Below, piece by piece: positions 24,119-36,318 of a stretch of DNA of 64,000 bases (its first letter is position 1; every line of letters starts with the position of its first letter). The stretch is from Microdochium bolleyi (Eukaryota > Ascomycota > Sordariomycetes > Xylariales > Microdochiaceae): the NCBI GenBank assembly GCA_001566295.1, contig KQ964246.1:496001-560000 (forward strand), read 5' to 3'. The position numbers and the translations under genes are program-made. The notes beneath the pieces were generated by a model. The model searched no databases. It saw only the letters and a program-made list of their open reading frames with translations, and was not told where the DNA came from.

Positions 24119-25334
24119 ATGATCAGCTCACGACCGAGGGTCTGCGTGTTCGCAAGCCTGGTGCTTCTGAGCACAGCCGCCTCAGCTTCAGCCGTGGGCA
24201 TACTCGCCCGCCAGACTCACGCTGATGGCAACCCCGTGGGTTTTGCCGTTGATGCTCCTCAGCCAACCTCGCCTCCACCGCGGCGGTATGGCGCAGTCCC
24301 AGCACTCGATGCTCGTGCCACAGGGCCGAACATATGCGGTTACATCTCCGGCACGGACAGCTACTATCCTCTCACTTGTTTGGCAGGCAACACTTGCACA
24401 AACTTTGGGACCTACCGTGGCTGCTGCTTTGGAACTGCCTGCACCCAGTCGACGCAGTTCTACACCGAGTGTCACGATGCCACCGAGGCCGTGTGCTCAG
24501 CCAGTGTCGGGCCCCAGACACTATGTTGGTAAGTCGACGTTGAAACCTGGCTTCTTCAGCAAGCGGCGAGCTGATCTCCACGATGCCCCATCACGCAGCA
24601 CGTACACTACATCTTATCCTTACTGTATCACACATCTCTGGACAACCACGGCGTCGCCTGGGAAGCTGTACACACAGCTCAACTGCGACCAGCAGAAGTT
24701 CTCCGGCCAGTATATCCTCGCTGCCTCGCCGCCCACGACGACCACAGAATCATTGGCATCGCCCTCTAGCTCCACTCGAAGCATCAAAGCTTCTGCGTCC
24801 ACAAGCTCGGCTCCGACCGTTCCGGACAACAGCGTCGCAGGTGGCGGGCAAAACGCACAGTCCAACGGTGGCAACAACAGCAGCGGCGCGCCTGTAGAAG
24901 CCATTGTCGGCGGTGTGATTGGGGGTGTGGCAGTCCTGGCGATCATCGGTTTTGCCGTGTGGTATCTTATCCGTCGCAGAACCAATCGGGCTGCCCCAGT
25001 GCAACAACAAGGAGTCGTCACATCACCGACTAGTCAATATGGCGGCCAGCCTCCTCAGCAGCACGTCAGTGACCCACGATACAGCCTAGTCCCGGGCACA
25101 GTTCATGTCGCCGAGCACCACTACAGCGGCGCCACGTATCACGACCCTCATCAACGAGTGTCCCAACACCCCCAGCAGTCCAATCCTACAACAGGACAAA
25201 CCCCCAGTCACAGCCCCAACAATGACAAACAGGGCTACTTTCAGCCACCGCCACAACAGCAGCAAGGCATCGTCGCGCGCGAGGTACCAGCAAATGCTGT
25301 CCGTGGGTTTGGGAACAGTCGTGCAGAGTTATGA
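24119..25334 (+). CDS. Cys-rich, Ser/Thr-rich single-pass membrane protein (sensor-like)
   Basis: Model join(24119..24528,24599..25334), 381 residues, one 70-base intron (gtaagt...cgcag). Order of parts: signal peptide (about 1-25); short linker; Cys-rich ectodomain with regularly placed cysteines (ICGYISG, LTCLAGNTC, RGCCFGTACT, TECHDATEAVC, then TLCC split by the intron, and NCDQ near 165); Ser/Thr-rich stretch (about 178-232); one transmembrane helix (about 238-260) preceded by Gly-rich VGGVIGG and followed by IRRR; and a Gln/Pro/His-rich cytoplasmic tail. The architecture resembles fungal Mid2-like surface sensors and podosome-receptor-like proteins, which are numerous in Pezizomycotina. 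No enzyme motif is present. A cell-wall sensing role is inference from architecture only. Confidence 0.88.
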
Positions 25335-26186
25335 GCAGACGGAAGCAGATACATGTTCAGACGCGGTCAGGACAATGTCAGCCGTGCACGTTGGTTTAGT
25401 GGAAAAGGTCAAGGAACGAGTAGTTTGCGCCGGTGGCATCAGTAGGTCCTGCATGTGTACGTTTCAGGGACAAAGGCGAGAGACACAATCTTTTTCCTCG
25501 GCCCGTAAGACTACCTACCGTAGGTACCTACAAACGATATATTTATTTAGGAACGTATAGACCCGGCAGGGCTATTTAGAGCATGTACAGGAGCATGGCG
25601 CACATGTACACAAATCTACACGTCTGCACAAACTAGTACACATCTTCCACTTGCACCATTACACAACAAGATGCCGTTAGCGCTGTAAGGCAACGAAACG
25701 AACAGCAAGCAGCGGCAAAGCTACCTGGAGGTATATAAGTCACCTATAGGGAGTGTGACAGGCTAGAAGCTCCCGGTCACAAACCACAACATCATTCGCT
25801 GAATCCGTACAGCGTGATCGGAGCTTTTCACCCTTTGTTAATTGCTTCGCGCACATCTTTATTGGAAAGAAAATGTAAAACAGCAAGATGAGCTAACTAC
25901 ATGACTCGGTTCGAGCCTGTTCGAACTCTCATACAGGTCATGTCATGCAGAATCCGCATCCGCAGTACGAGAGGCGCCCTGCCCACTACAGATGCTCCAG
26001 GAGCTCATGTACCGAGCCAGACTCGCAAACACCTCAACACACGGCGATGACCTGCCATGAGATTACAGATATAATGAAATGAGAGGATGAGCAAAAGAAT
26101 GCTTGGATCTGGGGTATCAAGAATCGTGAATTTTCGTTCTAGTGAAACGGGCGCAGTGGGAAACGTCGTCGTCGATAGAATGCACT
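25335..26186. other. convergent intergenic region, no gene seen
   Basis: 850 bases between the 3' ends of the Cys-rich membrane protein (+) and the Boi-type gene (-), relatively AT-rich. It contains a near-perfect 11-base palindrome (cctaccgtagg, about 25515-25525) and TATATAAG at about 25733-25740, but no gene that could use it. Confidence 0.45.
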
Positions 26187-29100
26187 CTAGGCACTCTGAG
26201 GAACGTTGTCTGCTGCCGTCGGAGCAAGGCCATCGCCTGTCTTCTCATTGTCAAAAGTCGCTTTCACGGCCGACGAGCTCTCGAGCTTGGAGAAGCCGAG
26301 TTTGTCGACCCCGGATACGGCGCTGTCAAGATCGCCATACGATATTCCGAGGGCGTCGTCCTTCTTCTCGCTGTTACCACCCGTGGACTCGCCAACACCA
26401 GTCTTGTCCTCCAGACCCATGAGCGCCGGGGGTCGGTGTCGCATCTGCCGAGCTTTGGCAAGTGAGATCGTCTTTTGCTGGTAGGTCGATGTCATTGGCT
26501 GTGTGTCATCGCGGTCGATGGTAGCTTTCATGAGTGCGGCCATCCACATGCGGCCCTGTTGCAGGTTGGGAAGAGCAAAATAGTGGACCATGGGCTTTGT
26601 GAAAGTCACAGCCTTGTTGAGTCCAGCACGTGGCGGAACAAGCTTGAAGATGAACATCGAATCTGTGCCCTTCTCTATGAATGCCGTCGCTGTCGCGGCA
26701 TCGGCCGTTGTCTCGATACTGCTGTCAGCGGGTACTGGCGTGGCGCTGGCACCAGTCAAAGTGGCGTGCAGTCCTTGAAGTCGCTCGTTGTCTGCTGGTA
26801 GCACCCGATGGAAAGAGATATCAATGAGGCCCTTTTCTTCCGTATCATCTTCCGAATAGTAATAGGAGAGACGACGGCCCCGGAGCACGAACAATCGAGG
26901 CTTCCAGGTCGTCATGAGGTGTGAGCTCTTCTTCTTCATCCATCCACTGTAATCAGCGTCCTTGATTGCTTCGCGCGGTCCGATCTTCTGAAGTCCACGC
27001 GTGTAAGCACTCGTATCCTTCTTCGCCTTGGTTTTGATTGGCTTCCGGCTACCAGCCGTTGCGCTTGACAAAGGGCTCTTGCCAGCGTCAGGCGAGTCAA
27101 GCTCGAAGCTGGGTCCTGCGGATGGCGTACTTGAGCGCGGGGAGTCCTTCAGTGAAGATTCAGTTGGGGATGCGAGACGGGTACGGTCAGTCCTCGAGAC
27201 AGAATCAGAAATGGCACGAAGCCCTCCCAGGTTTGACAGCTGCGCGACTGGCTTACTGAACCAGTCGTTCTTCGAGGTCGTCTCGAGGCCGTCCAGCCGG
27301 GTGACTATTGGCGATGGACCATCCTTGGTTGGCGGGCGTGGTGGTACTGAGCTCGTGGTCGTCGACGATGCGTTCCGTCGGTGATCATCGGCAAGGCCGA
27401 AATACTTCTGGGCAGCACTTGGCGCAGAGTCTAACTGGCTCGCATCCATGCTGCCATATCTTGAACTCCTGTTCACAGATGTCGTAGCAGCCCGCATCCT
27501 CTGCTGCTCGGTGTAGCTCGATTTGTGACTATGTGAAACGCTATCACGCTTCTTGAGCACGTTCCGCTTCTTATTGTCGACCTCGCCGCCAGAGAAATAC
27601 CCGCGATCCAGGTCATTGTTCATTTGCTCCCGAGAGTCCATGTCAGAGCCTCCGAGAAGATCGTGCATGCCTGTTGAGGACAGTGGCCTCCCGGACACCG
27701 ACGAGGCATCGCCCATGGTCCAATTCCGGTCGAATGAAGGCTGCTTCTTATGCCCACCTTCTGTGACTGGGAAAGTACCCGCAGTGCCCAACTTGGGGGT
27801 TCCATTGCTACTAGCCAGACCTCCAGCATAGCCTCCAGTCGAAGAATGCCGTCGAGAGTGATGAAGATCGCGAATCGAGGCTGCGGACGGTCGCTTCTGG
27901 TGATTGGGTGGCCTGTTACTATCTTCCAGCCCTCTCGGAGACACGGGTGTCAGTGGAGACACGGGATCCATCTTCGGCGTTTGCGAGTAGCGTCGAGATC
28001 CTGGACGGTCCGTGATGGGTGGCAGTCTCTGTACCGAGTTGGTCAGAGTGTTCGTCCTACTTCGCATCCTGACTCTGGAATCCTCAGAACCTGCATCGCT
28101 TTGCGTCCGTGAGTTTCGTCGATCCATAGCAATCCCATTGACCTCGTCTTGGAGATTCTTGATCTTCTGCCAAGTCTTTAACCGGCGTCCGACAGAGCCC
28201 AGATCGAAGGCCTTCAGAAACAAGGAAGATTGATCCATGCCCAATATTATTTCGCCGGAGATCTCCTGGTCCCTAAAGACCTCACAGTGCTGCTTCTCCA
28301 CGCCAGCAGTGAAAAGATACTCGGCGACGTGATCAGGTGTCCAGGCCACAACTTCTTGCCGTGTGTGCATGACGTCGTCTTCCTCGTCTGTCTCCTCGCC
28401 TTGTATGTAGGACATCCTTTCAGGCATCTGTGAGCTGTATTCGCTTCCCGAGTCGTTCGATGCATGTAGGTTGCTATTGCTTGGCGTCGAATGGAGATCT
28501 GTGATATGCTCGTCGATAACGGTCAAGGTCTCGTGCAAAACGTGGCTGTCCTGTGTTGGAGGCCGGTTTGCGGAGCTGCCGCCGGCGGTGCTTGGCTGAG
28601 CTCGCAGCATAGAATTGGGCATGCTATCCTGCTTGATCGAATTGGAAGGCATGCTTAGAGAGCGTTGTTCTGTGGTTGCGAGTGGCAGCTGATTTGCACC
28701 CGCGCTCGGAAACCTGCCTGTGCTGGGACTGGCCCCTGGCCCAAATGATGATGCGAGTCCATTGAACGCACCTGCCGTAGTCGTGGCCGGCGGCTTCTGA
28801 ACTGCTGGTGATGGGACAGCTGGGCCCTTTGGAGGGGGTCGTGTGTACACTGCCGGGACGTCAGCCATTAGGGAGCGAGGATGCTTGACAACGAGGCCGA
28901 GGCCGAGGCCCGAGAAGTTTCAACGCACCTTCGGGAAAGAGACCAGTGTTTCCATTGACCATGTGTCGCCCAAGGAACCAGCCATCACCAAATTCGTCAT
29001 CCCTCTCAATCAACTCGACCCTGTCGCCCTTGGCCAAGCTCAGCTCGTCGGAGCTGCGCGCAATGAAATCATCTGGAAAAAGCCACCAACGTTAATTGAG

Positions 29101-29192
29101 CGAGTTCTAACGACGACGAGTGCGATCCACGCAACGGTAGACTTACGGACGACGTGGAGAATATCCCCTACTTCAGGTCGTACGGCCGCCAT
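26187..29192 (-). CDS. BOI2: Boi-type polarity protein (SH3-SAM-PH)
   Basis: Model complement(join(26187..28849,28929..29072,29147..29192)), 950 residues, introns of 79 and 74 bases. The two short first exons carry the SH3 domain (about 12-66: ALYD-like HDFIARSSDELSL, GDGWFLGRH, GLFPEVY). A SAM domain (about 230-297, VVAWTPDHVAEYL...FLKAFDLGSVGRRLK) follows a disordered linker. A C-terminal PH domain (about 693-836, SGWMKKKSSHLMTTWKPRLFVLRGRRLSYYY written here as its key parts WMKKKS, RLFVLRG, LSYYYSEDD) has an insert. This SH3-SAM-PH order is that of yeast Boi1/Boi2, which bind Bem1, Cdc42 and membrane phosphoinositides and act in polarised exocytosis at growth sites. Filamentous fungi usually have one copy; a hyphal-tip role is inferred. 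The long centre is Ser-rich and probably phosphorylated. Confidence 0.93.
28893..28910. repeat. (GAGGCC)3 hexamer repeat in Boi intron
   Basis: Three perfect GAGGCC copies inside the 79-base second intron of the Boi-type gene. This pushes GC content within the intron unusually high. No function is implied. Confidence 0.75.
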
Positions 29193-32155
29193 CTCGGCCT
29201 GATGCTACCCTTGTCGGGGGACCGTCAAAGCAAAATGACCACGTCACGCAAATACGACTGTGGGGTTCACGCTCGCCCAAGCTGCGCTGACCCTGCAGTG
29301 GTTGCCTGCGCTGCCTGTGATTGATGTATTGTCGCCTCGAGGCTGTAGTTGATGCCGATTCTTCAGGGTGCAGAGATGGTTCAGTCGAGGCAAGACGTGT
29401 TCGGTATTCCGATCGAGTCAGGACGCATAGGTTCGAATTGTGCCTTGGGCGCGACTTTTTTTTGTCGTGTCGCTTCGTCTACAGAGGCGCCAGCCGGTGG
29501 AACAGGAAATCGAGCTTGCGAAGCTGCGGAGAAAGAGGCCGAAGTAGAGGTGATCGATGGATGTAGCTGCCCGGCCGTCCCTGCTCGCTGTGCCGAGGAA
29601 GCGCTGGATTGACGAGGGCAGGCTGTCGGTCGTGGCGTCTGCCGAAGTGGCGACGAGAATGTGCGCAGCAGCTGATGCAGCACTGTCGAGACGGGGAGAC
29701 GCCTATGGATAAATGGTACAGGAGGACAGGAGAGAGGTCGGCCGGTGGGAAGGATGACGGGAGCGCGGAGAGAGGGCCAGGTGCAGAAGAGGTCCAGTAG
29801 CGCGGGCGGGCGGCATGTGGCATGCAGCCGACGAATCGACAACGACAACAGCACGAGTGGCAGCGAGGGACTCGGCGGAGAGGGACCCACGGGCGAAGCC
29901 ACCAAACTCTGCCGCTGAGGAGGGGGGAGGGAGCGCCGCGGCGGCGAGACCCTCACTTGAGCACCTGCCGCCGGGGGCAGGCTGCAGGGTGGACCCCCAG
30001 CTCTGGAGGTGCTGGCTGCAGTGTGCTCTTGCCATCAACGTGTCTCCGACTGTGCGCTCCTGCAACATCACCGGCCCCTCAGGTCATTGTTCCCGCAAAC
30101 CAGAGGGGTGAGCAGCCGCCTCAGCTTCGACTGCGATGTCGGCTCAAACCCCCTCTCCTCCCGATTTGCCCAGAGCACGCCTTCGGACATGTAAACAAAT
30201 ATCGTCGGCTCGGTCCCGCCTGACCCATTTCGCTTTGGACCTCGACCACGATCCCCGCCCAGCTGTCCAGGGGTCTTTCTTTAGCTATTGACAGGCTACC
30301 ATGCCTAGCTCTTCCGGCCTAAGGAGCACGGCACGGCGTGGGCGATCCAGAAGGACAAAACCCGAGCTCCCACACGTCACGGGCTGCTCATTCAGGGGCG
30401 GCTGCAGTCTGCGTTCAACTGACGGACTTTCTCCATGGGCGTCCGCAAGAGCGTAGCCTTGAGGTACCTCGTCAGCCGTCTATTGCGAGATTGTGCCCAA
30501 ACTCTGGGAGGCTGTGCTTACGCCATCTTGCACCCAGCCAGCGGCGCAGTTTGAGCATTACATCAGGAACAAAACCCGACCGGCGAATATGCCATGATCG
30601 TAAGCACGGCCTGATGTATTGCCAGGCTCATGTGGTTGTTGCCATGGTCAGATAAGAATTGTCGAATCCACCGACTGCGTGGGCATCGTCAATATCACCG
30701 CAATTAAGAACAGATCTGCAAGCATGCAAGCAAGGATATAATATGAGTGCTTGATCGTCCAGTCCGCTTTGCCAATTTCGCGCCCGGCGCGGCGCACCAA
30801 GTGTTGGTCTTACCATGACATTGTTGGTGCGTAATGTCTCTTCCTCCCTTGATAGTTCAAGCTAGGCAATTTGTCATGTCTCAAGACTTGACATGATATG
30901 TCACGCATCACATGGCGCGCAAAACTATGCCTGTATTTTGAATGACATGTGCCAACACGATGAGTTGGTGCCTTTGTCAGGGCCATGGTCAGACTAAATC
31001 CACACTCCTTCCTCATGTGCCATGTCATCCTGGTCGTCTCTGGTGGGAGATGCGGATTGTTGCTCGAGGGAGACGTGGGCACGGATTGTGTCGCCATACA
31101 CTCTGCAACGTGGTTAGGGACGACTTCCTGTGGGAGAACGATTGGTGGCAACATGTGCATGACAACAGCACACCCTGGCTCTCTTCGTGCATCGAGGTCA
31201 GTGGGGATTGTTGATTGCGTCGGGTGGCAGCACCAATTCCCCATCGCGCCAACCTCGGACACCTTGATCTGGAGTGTACTTCAAGGGCTCTGAACATCAC
31301 CAGCTCGGGCAACACAGGAAGGGGCGCAAATAAGAACAAGGCTTCGAACAAAGGCTGTTGGAGGCTAAGCACGCCTCGCGGTAACTTATGGTTTCTTGTT
31401 GGAAGAGGGCTGCCCACGTGTGTCGCGTGCTTGCAGCAGCGGTACAGAGTAGCTGAACCGCCCAGTCCCCATCTTTGCTTGTGTGGTTGTGAGCGCGGGG
31501 TGGCGGTTGAGGTCACAAGTCTTGGATGGCAACCAACGACCGCTTCTCGAGGCGCCTGGCAACGTAGCCCAATCCCGCAGCGGCGGACAGGCACCTGCCG
31601 ACTTCTTTCTCCCAACACAACACAAACGCAAACACGCCGCTGCGGAACATCTTTGCTGCACGGGTCTCTGCAGGCCTTCAGTGTCGTGCCGACTGCCTGC
31701 TGCATCTCTGTGGCCAACATCTGACAGCCAGGCCTGAAGTACACCACCAGATGCGCCAGGGAACACACTGCGCACCTCTTGCGACAAAGAACACATGAAT
31801 CCGTTCGCTCGACCGCGACCGCGACTGCGACCGCATTCGTGCTTCACTCGCCATGCCGACACCTTGCGCGAACCCCACTCGGTGCTCCAGGCCACTTCGA
31901 CATCTCAATAGAACGACCACAGAGCCATATCTGACGTGACAGTGGTTCTGCAAGCGCTGCTGGGCATTTTAGAATAAGCGCCCATCCAGACCAAACTGAG
32001 TCCGCCAGGTGCAAGACCGGCAGCCGGCACCCCGACGGGATATAGTTCTGCACGGCACCAGTCGCGAACTCTGGGATCTCGGGCGGGACCTCGAAGGTTG
32101 TGACGCCTTTCGTGGCGGCTCTCGCCTGGACTGGCGAGTGTGGGGAGCTTTCCAG
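29193..32155. promoter_or_regulatory. 3-kb divergent intergenic region
   Basis: Lies between the start codons of the Boi-type gene (-) and the SP-RING gene (+). Several open frames occur on both strands, but all are Arg/Ser/Pro/Cys-rich translations with no domain, and none links to a neighbour through good splice sites. Treated as regulatory DNA; a non-coding RNA cannot be excluded. Confidence 0.45.
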
Positions 32156-35100
32156 ATGGCCCCAGCCGGGGTTCGTCCGCCAGGGATCGGCTGCGACACG
32201 TCGTCGCGACAGGTTGCGCAGTCCAACTCAACCCTCAATACCTGGCTCACTGGCCGCCGCCAACCTTCATGGTTGAACAACGCCAAGTCTGTTGCGCCCA
32301 CGCCACGGAATCCGCAAGCCGGCCAGTCTCCCAGGACACACTCGGTTCAACTGCCAGCCGCCGTCTTACCAATAACAGCCTCCCACCCCGCGCCAGCCAC
32401 AGCCAGTGTCGCTGTTGCGGCTGATGACGAGGCCGAATGTCCAGAGTTGGCGTCACCTGCGCAGCCTCAGTAAGCCACTTTCGACAAGCTTCCTTCCAAC
32501 GCTGTGTCTTAGACCTTGAAATTCTCTTCGACAAGCCACCACGGCTGTCCCGATATACCACCATTCCCAGACGCATGTAGACTAACTGCCTCACGCTGTC
32601 TCCAGATCCTCGAGTGCGACCACGCTACCCTGTCCTCAGTCCCCTGACAAGAGCGATGAAATCAGCTCAGAAGCGACGGGCACTCACCCCAGTGCTCAAG
32701 TCGCCAATATGCCAACCACCACCAACCATGCGGTTGCACGACCACAGCGCGCGGCGGACTCGGCATCATTCACGCGGCTTGACCATAGCCTCCCGCCTGC
32801 ATCACGCGACCACGAAACCGCTCCCAGCGATCTGCCGACGCCGATCATGACGCCTGTCCTACCCGTACCAGTGACCTCCAACTTACCCGAAATCCACGCA
32901 ACCGAGCAGGCATCTCATATAACTCCTTTGTCCAATCTATCACCATCGACTGCCGATCCTACTCAGCGCAGTCGCCAACGTAGCGAAACAGAGGCAGAGT
33001 CCGGTGTGCCTGCTAAACGAAGGCGTACTTTACCCAGCAACTTGAATGCCCTCAAAGCCTGGCGTACCTTGGAGAACCTGGCAGAGCTCAAACGCCAATG
33101 GAATAGCATTCAGCCGCTAGACCCAGCCTTGGAGCAGCCCCGATTCCATCTGCTGGAGGACGCCTGCCAGACTGGGGATCTTTTTTACGTTGTGCTGCAC
33201 CAGGTCTTCTGTTTATGGACAATCAACCCCTTCGAGATCTGGCAACTCTTTCAACAGGACACGAATTTGTGCTCGATGGCTGAAAGCGGGCTCCATGCTG
33301 TCAGCAATCTACTCAGGAGCAATACCAGTATGCGCCAAAGTCTCCTCAACTGCTTCGCCAATTTCCCAGCGTCATTCGCATCTATGCAGCATGAGACCGC
33401 GTACTTCACGATGCTTCGCGCCGTTGTGAAGTTTCTATTCTCCATGGCGAATCGGTGGAGTGGCTTGCTTCATCAACACGCAGTTGATGGCGTCCCACTC
33501 CTCATGGATGAACTGCTCGGCCAGCTTCATATGCATTCCCATGTTCTCCAGATCATAGTGTTCCGTGCATCTCGCAGGACGGCTGGTGTCGCTGACGGTC
33601 CCGTCGCCATGCAAATGGAACTACTCTTTAAAGAAGATCAGCGATTTCATACCGCACAGGATGGAAATTTCATGCTGAAAACACATGACGCAGCATATAC
33701 GAGATACCTAGAAACCATCAACACGCGGTACAAACAGATGGTCCAGCTCTCTCGAGGACAACAGAATATTGCAGTTCGTGCTCACAGCCAGCAAGAACAT
33801 CAACCACTCCCACAATATACCCACCCACCAGCGAATGCTGTACCGGGCCACGGGCCGCCTCGCGTTGATCACGTCAGCCCTTTGCTCGCCCAGAATCAAC
33901 AGTGGTCGGTTCTCCCCAGCCAGGCATCACCGAAGATGGTCGGTGCCTCGCACTTCCAGACGACACAAGTGCATCATGATCACGGTTCGGCGACCGCAAG
34001 GCAGATGCAAGCGCCCCCGGGCTACCCTGGAGTCAATAGTCCGTCGACAATGTCACCGCAGGTACAATCGCCAACAAGTCTTGCGCCTTTACAATATAGC
34101 GTACAGCCTTGGGCGAATTCGGCACAGGAACGGCAACAGTTTGTCGAAGCAAATCGCCACCAGTCGAGAGCCATGACTTCCTTCGGAGAATCACCGATAC
34201 AGCTACATCCGACTCTTCGCAACGCACAATACCCCCTCGTCGGATCACCTGTGCTGAACCAGTCACCAGTGTTCCCTTCTGCTGTCATGAACGCGCGGTC
34301 GTCGTCGGGGTCACCAATTGTCTGGCCACACGCCTTTCCCAGTCCAACCACCACCAATGCTTTCAACGTACAAGGGAGGCGACCTTCTCAACCTCAAGCA
34401 CAACAACCGGTACCAGCAAAGCAGATTGCAAACGGACTGCTGTTCCCAACGCCCGAATATCGGCTCCCGATCAACGAGTATCCGAGCGACCCGCAGGATA
34501 ACACCTGTGTTTTGCACTCGCTACATCAAGCTCACGTGCGCAGTCCGAGACGTTTTCCGGTGCACTCAGAAACGGCCCATGAGAGGCATTACCAATCAGT
34601 TAGAAAGCTCGCGCTTGGTCCTGTCCCTGTGCCACCGGCAAAAATGATACACAAATTCAGCTTCAGTCTTAGTGCAAAGGACCAAGACCGCTTGTCGCGC
34701 ACCGAGATCCTGCCGGGGCTTGATGTCTCTGTTCACAGATATGCGAGTGGGTCACTGCGGCTTCGCATTCGCTGCTGTTATCTTGCTGGCAGCCAGCCGC
34801 AGATCACTGACAGTGAATGGGTCACAAAAGATATGGTCTGGCCGGAGCATTTGTTCATCGAGGTCAACCGCTTCAGCTTGAGCCTTCGACGGAAAGCACA
34901 CCACTCTAAAGACCTGCCGGTTGACATACCCGCGAACATTCTGCTTGAGGAGAACAGCGTTCATGTTTGGGTGCCCGAGACCCACCTGCGCCCCCGAGAC
35001 GTGCCAAAAGATAGCCAGCCATATATCGCTATCGAGCTCGTGGAGACACTCAGCCACTCGGCAATTCTGAGCTTAGTCAGAACACATGGTGTGCAGTCAC

Positions 35101-35726
35101 TGAGTAGCACCCTTGAGGTCATCAAGCGACGACTGGCAGGCAGCAGCGCTTGCAAGAACGACGACGACCTTGCCATGATCAGCCACGAATTAGCCATCGA
35201 CCTGGCTGACCCCTTCACCTCGACGATATTCAAGATCCCAGTGCGGGGCAGCAACTGCACACATCTCGAGTGCTTCGACCTCGAGACCTGGCTGAACACG
35301 CGATTAGGCAAGAAGAAGATATGCACGTGTGGCAAGGACTCCGGTTCGTGCAAGACTTGCCCGAGCGAGCCTTCCTTCGTGGACAAGTGGAAGTGCCCGC
35401 TGTGCTCGGCTGACGCGCGCCCGTACAGCCTGCGGATCGACCAATGGCTCCAGGGTGTCCGCGATAAGCTCGAGGCGCGGGGGCAACTGCGCGCCAAGTC
35501 TATCTTCGTTACAGCGGATGGGACCTGGAAAATCAAGGACCTGCCCGATGAAGATGACGACGACGACGATAGCGGCAACGATAACGGGGACGTATTGAAG
35601 ACGGCTAATGTCAATACCGCGAATGTCAAGCGGGCAGGTAACATCTCCCGCGCTGGTACGGTCGCGGCGGCCGGGCCGGGGACAGCATCTTCGGCACCCA
35701 TCGTCATTGAGATCGACGACGATTAA
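32156..35726 (+). CDS. SP-RING (MIZ zinc finger) protein, probable SUMO E3 ligase
   Basis: Model join(32156..32469,32606..35726), 1144 residues; the 136-base intron (gtaagc...actaac...tccag) joins SPAQPQ to SSSATTL in phase 2. A motif near the N-terminus (NSTLNTWLTGRR) and a helical region (about 195-360) precede a Gln/Pro/His-rich disordered middle. A globular block (about 620-830) leads into the zinc finger: Cys989-Thr-His991-x2-Cys994-FD with a downstream pair Cys1035-x2-Cys1038 (WKCPLC). Between them sits a Cys-rich insertion (ICTCGKDSGSCKTC). The C-terminus has an acidic run and a textbook SUMO-interacting motif, PIVIEIDDD, as its last residues. SP-RING proteins hold E2 Ubc9~SUMO to promote sumoylation, usually in the nucleus. 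Ligase activity and substrates are inference. An in-frame ATG at 32009 is possible, but the 32156 start gives the expected N-terminus. Confidence 0.9.
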
Positions 35727-36318
35727 ACTACACGATTTCAAATAACATTCTCACATGAAACTACTGGCTGGTCGATACACCTGATACGCCATGACGGTAC
35801 ACCCAAGCACAACCCGACTCCATCCGGCTTACGCGACCACCACACGGCGCACAGGACGAGAAGATGAGCCCCGCCCCCTCGTGGTCCGCAATTTGTCAAT
35901 AATCTTTCCTTTTTATTATCTCACGATTCATGAAAGCGGGCGTCATGGGTGAATTTCCGGGAGTCACTTCATACCTTTGCTTAATATCTAGAACCTGTTA
36001 CTGGGACGAGTGTTAGCTTTGTTTCTGATTCCTCGCTCGTGCACAGTGGAGGGGCCCTGGGAGTTTCGTTTCCTGATATTGGCCGTCTTATACACACTCC
36101 GCCAAGATATCGAATATGTTCTCCTGCGCAATGCACAGTACAAGCAATTAAATCATAGGCTATACTCTGAGAAATTTCACCACTGAGGGAGCTTTTGCTG
36201 GAGATGGCGAGTTTGGTGTGGTGTTACTGAATTGTTGGGCGGATGCTGGACTGTTGCTAACGCGCCAGTCCTCTGTTTTGCTTAATATATAGTCGAACAG
36301 GAACATGCATCCGTACTT
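35727..36318. other. convergent intergenic spacer
   Basis: 592 bases between the 3' ends of the SP-RING gene (+) and KEX1 (-), AT-rich. It holds both 3' UTRs; nothing else is seen. Confidence 0.5.

Noticed and set aside
25504..25530. Palindromic tacctac/gtaggta sequence as an attachment site or terminator
   Set aside because: Such short palindromes are common in fungal intergenic DNA, and no U-tract or recombinase context is present.
25903..25935. tRNA B-box-like sequence (GGTTCGAGCC)
   Set aside because: No matching A box, acceptor stem or anticodon arm around it. Other GGTTCGA matches (e.g. 29429, 4319) fail the same test.
31025..31768. 247-residue frame in the Boi/SP-RING intergenic region
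   Set aside because: Arg/Cys/Ser-rich, no domain, no leader, and overlapped by equally long frames on the other strand.
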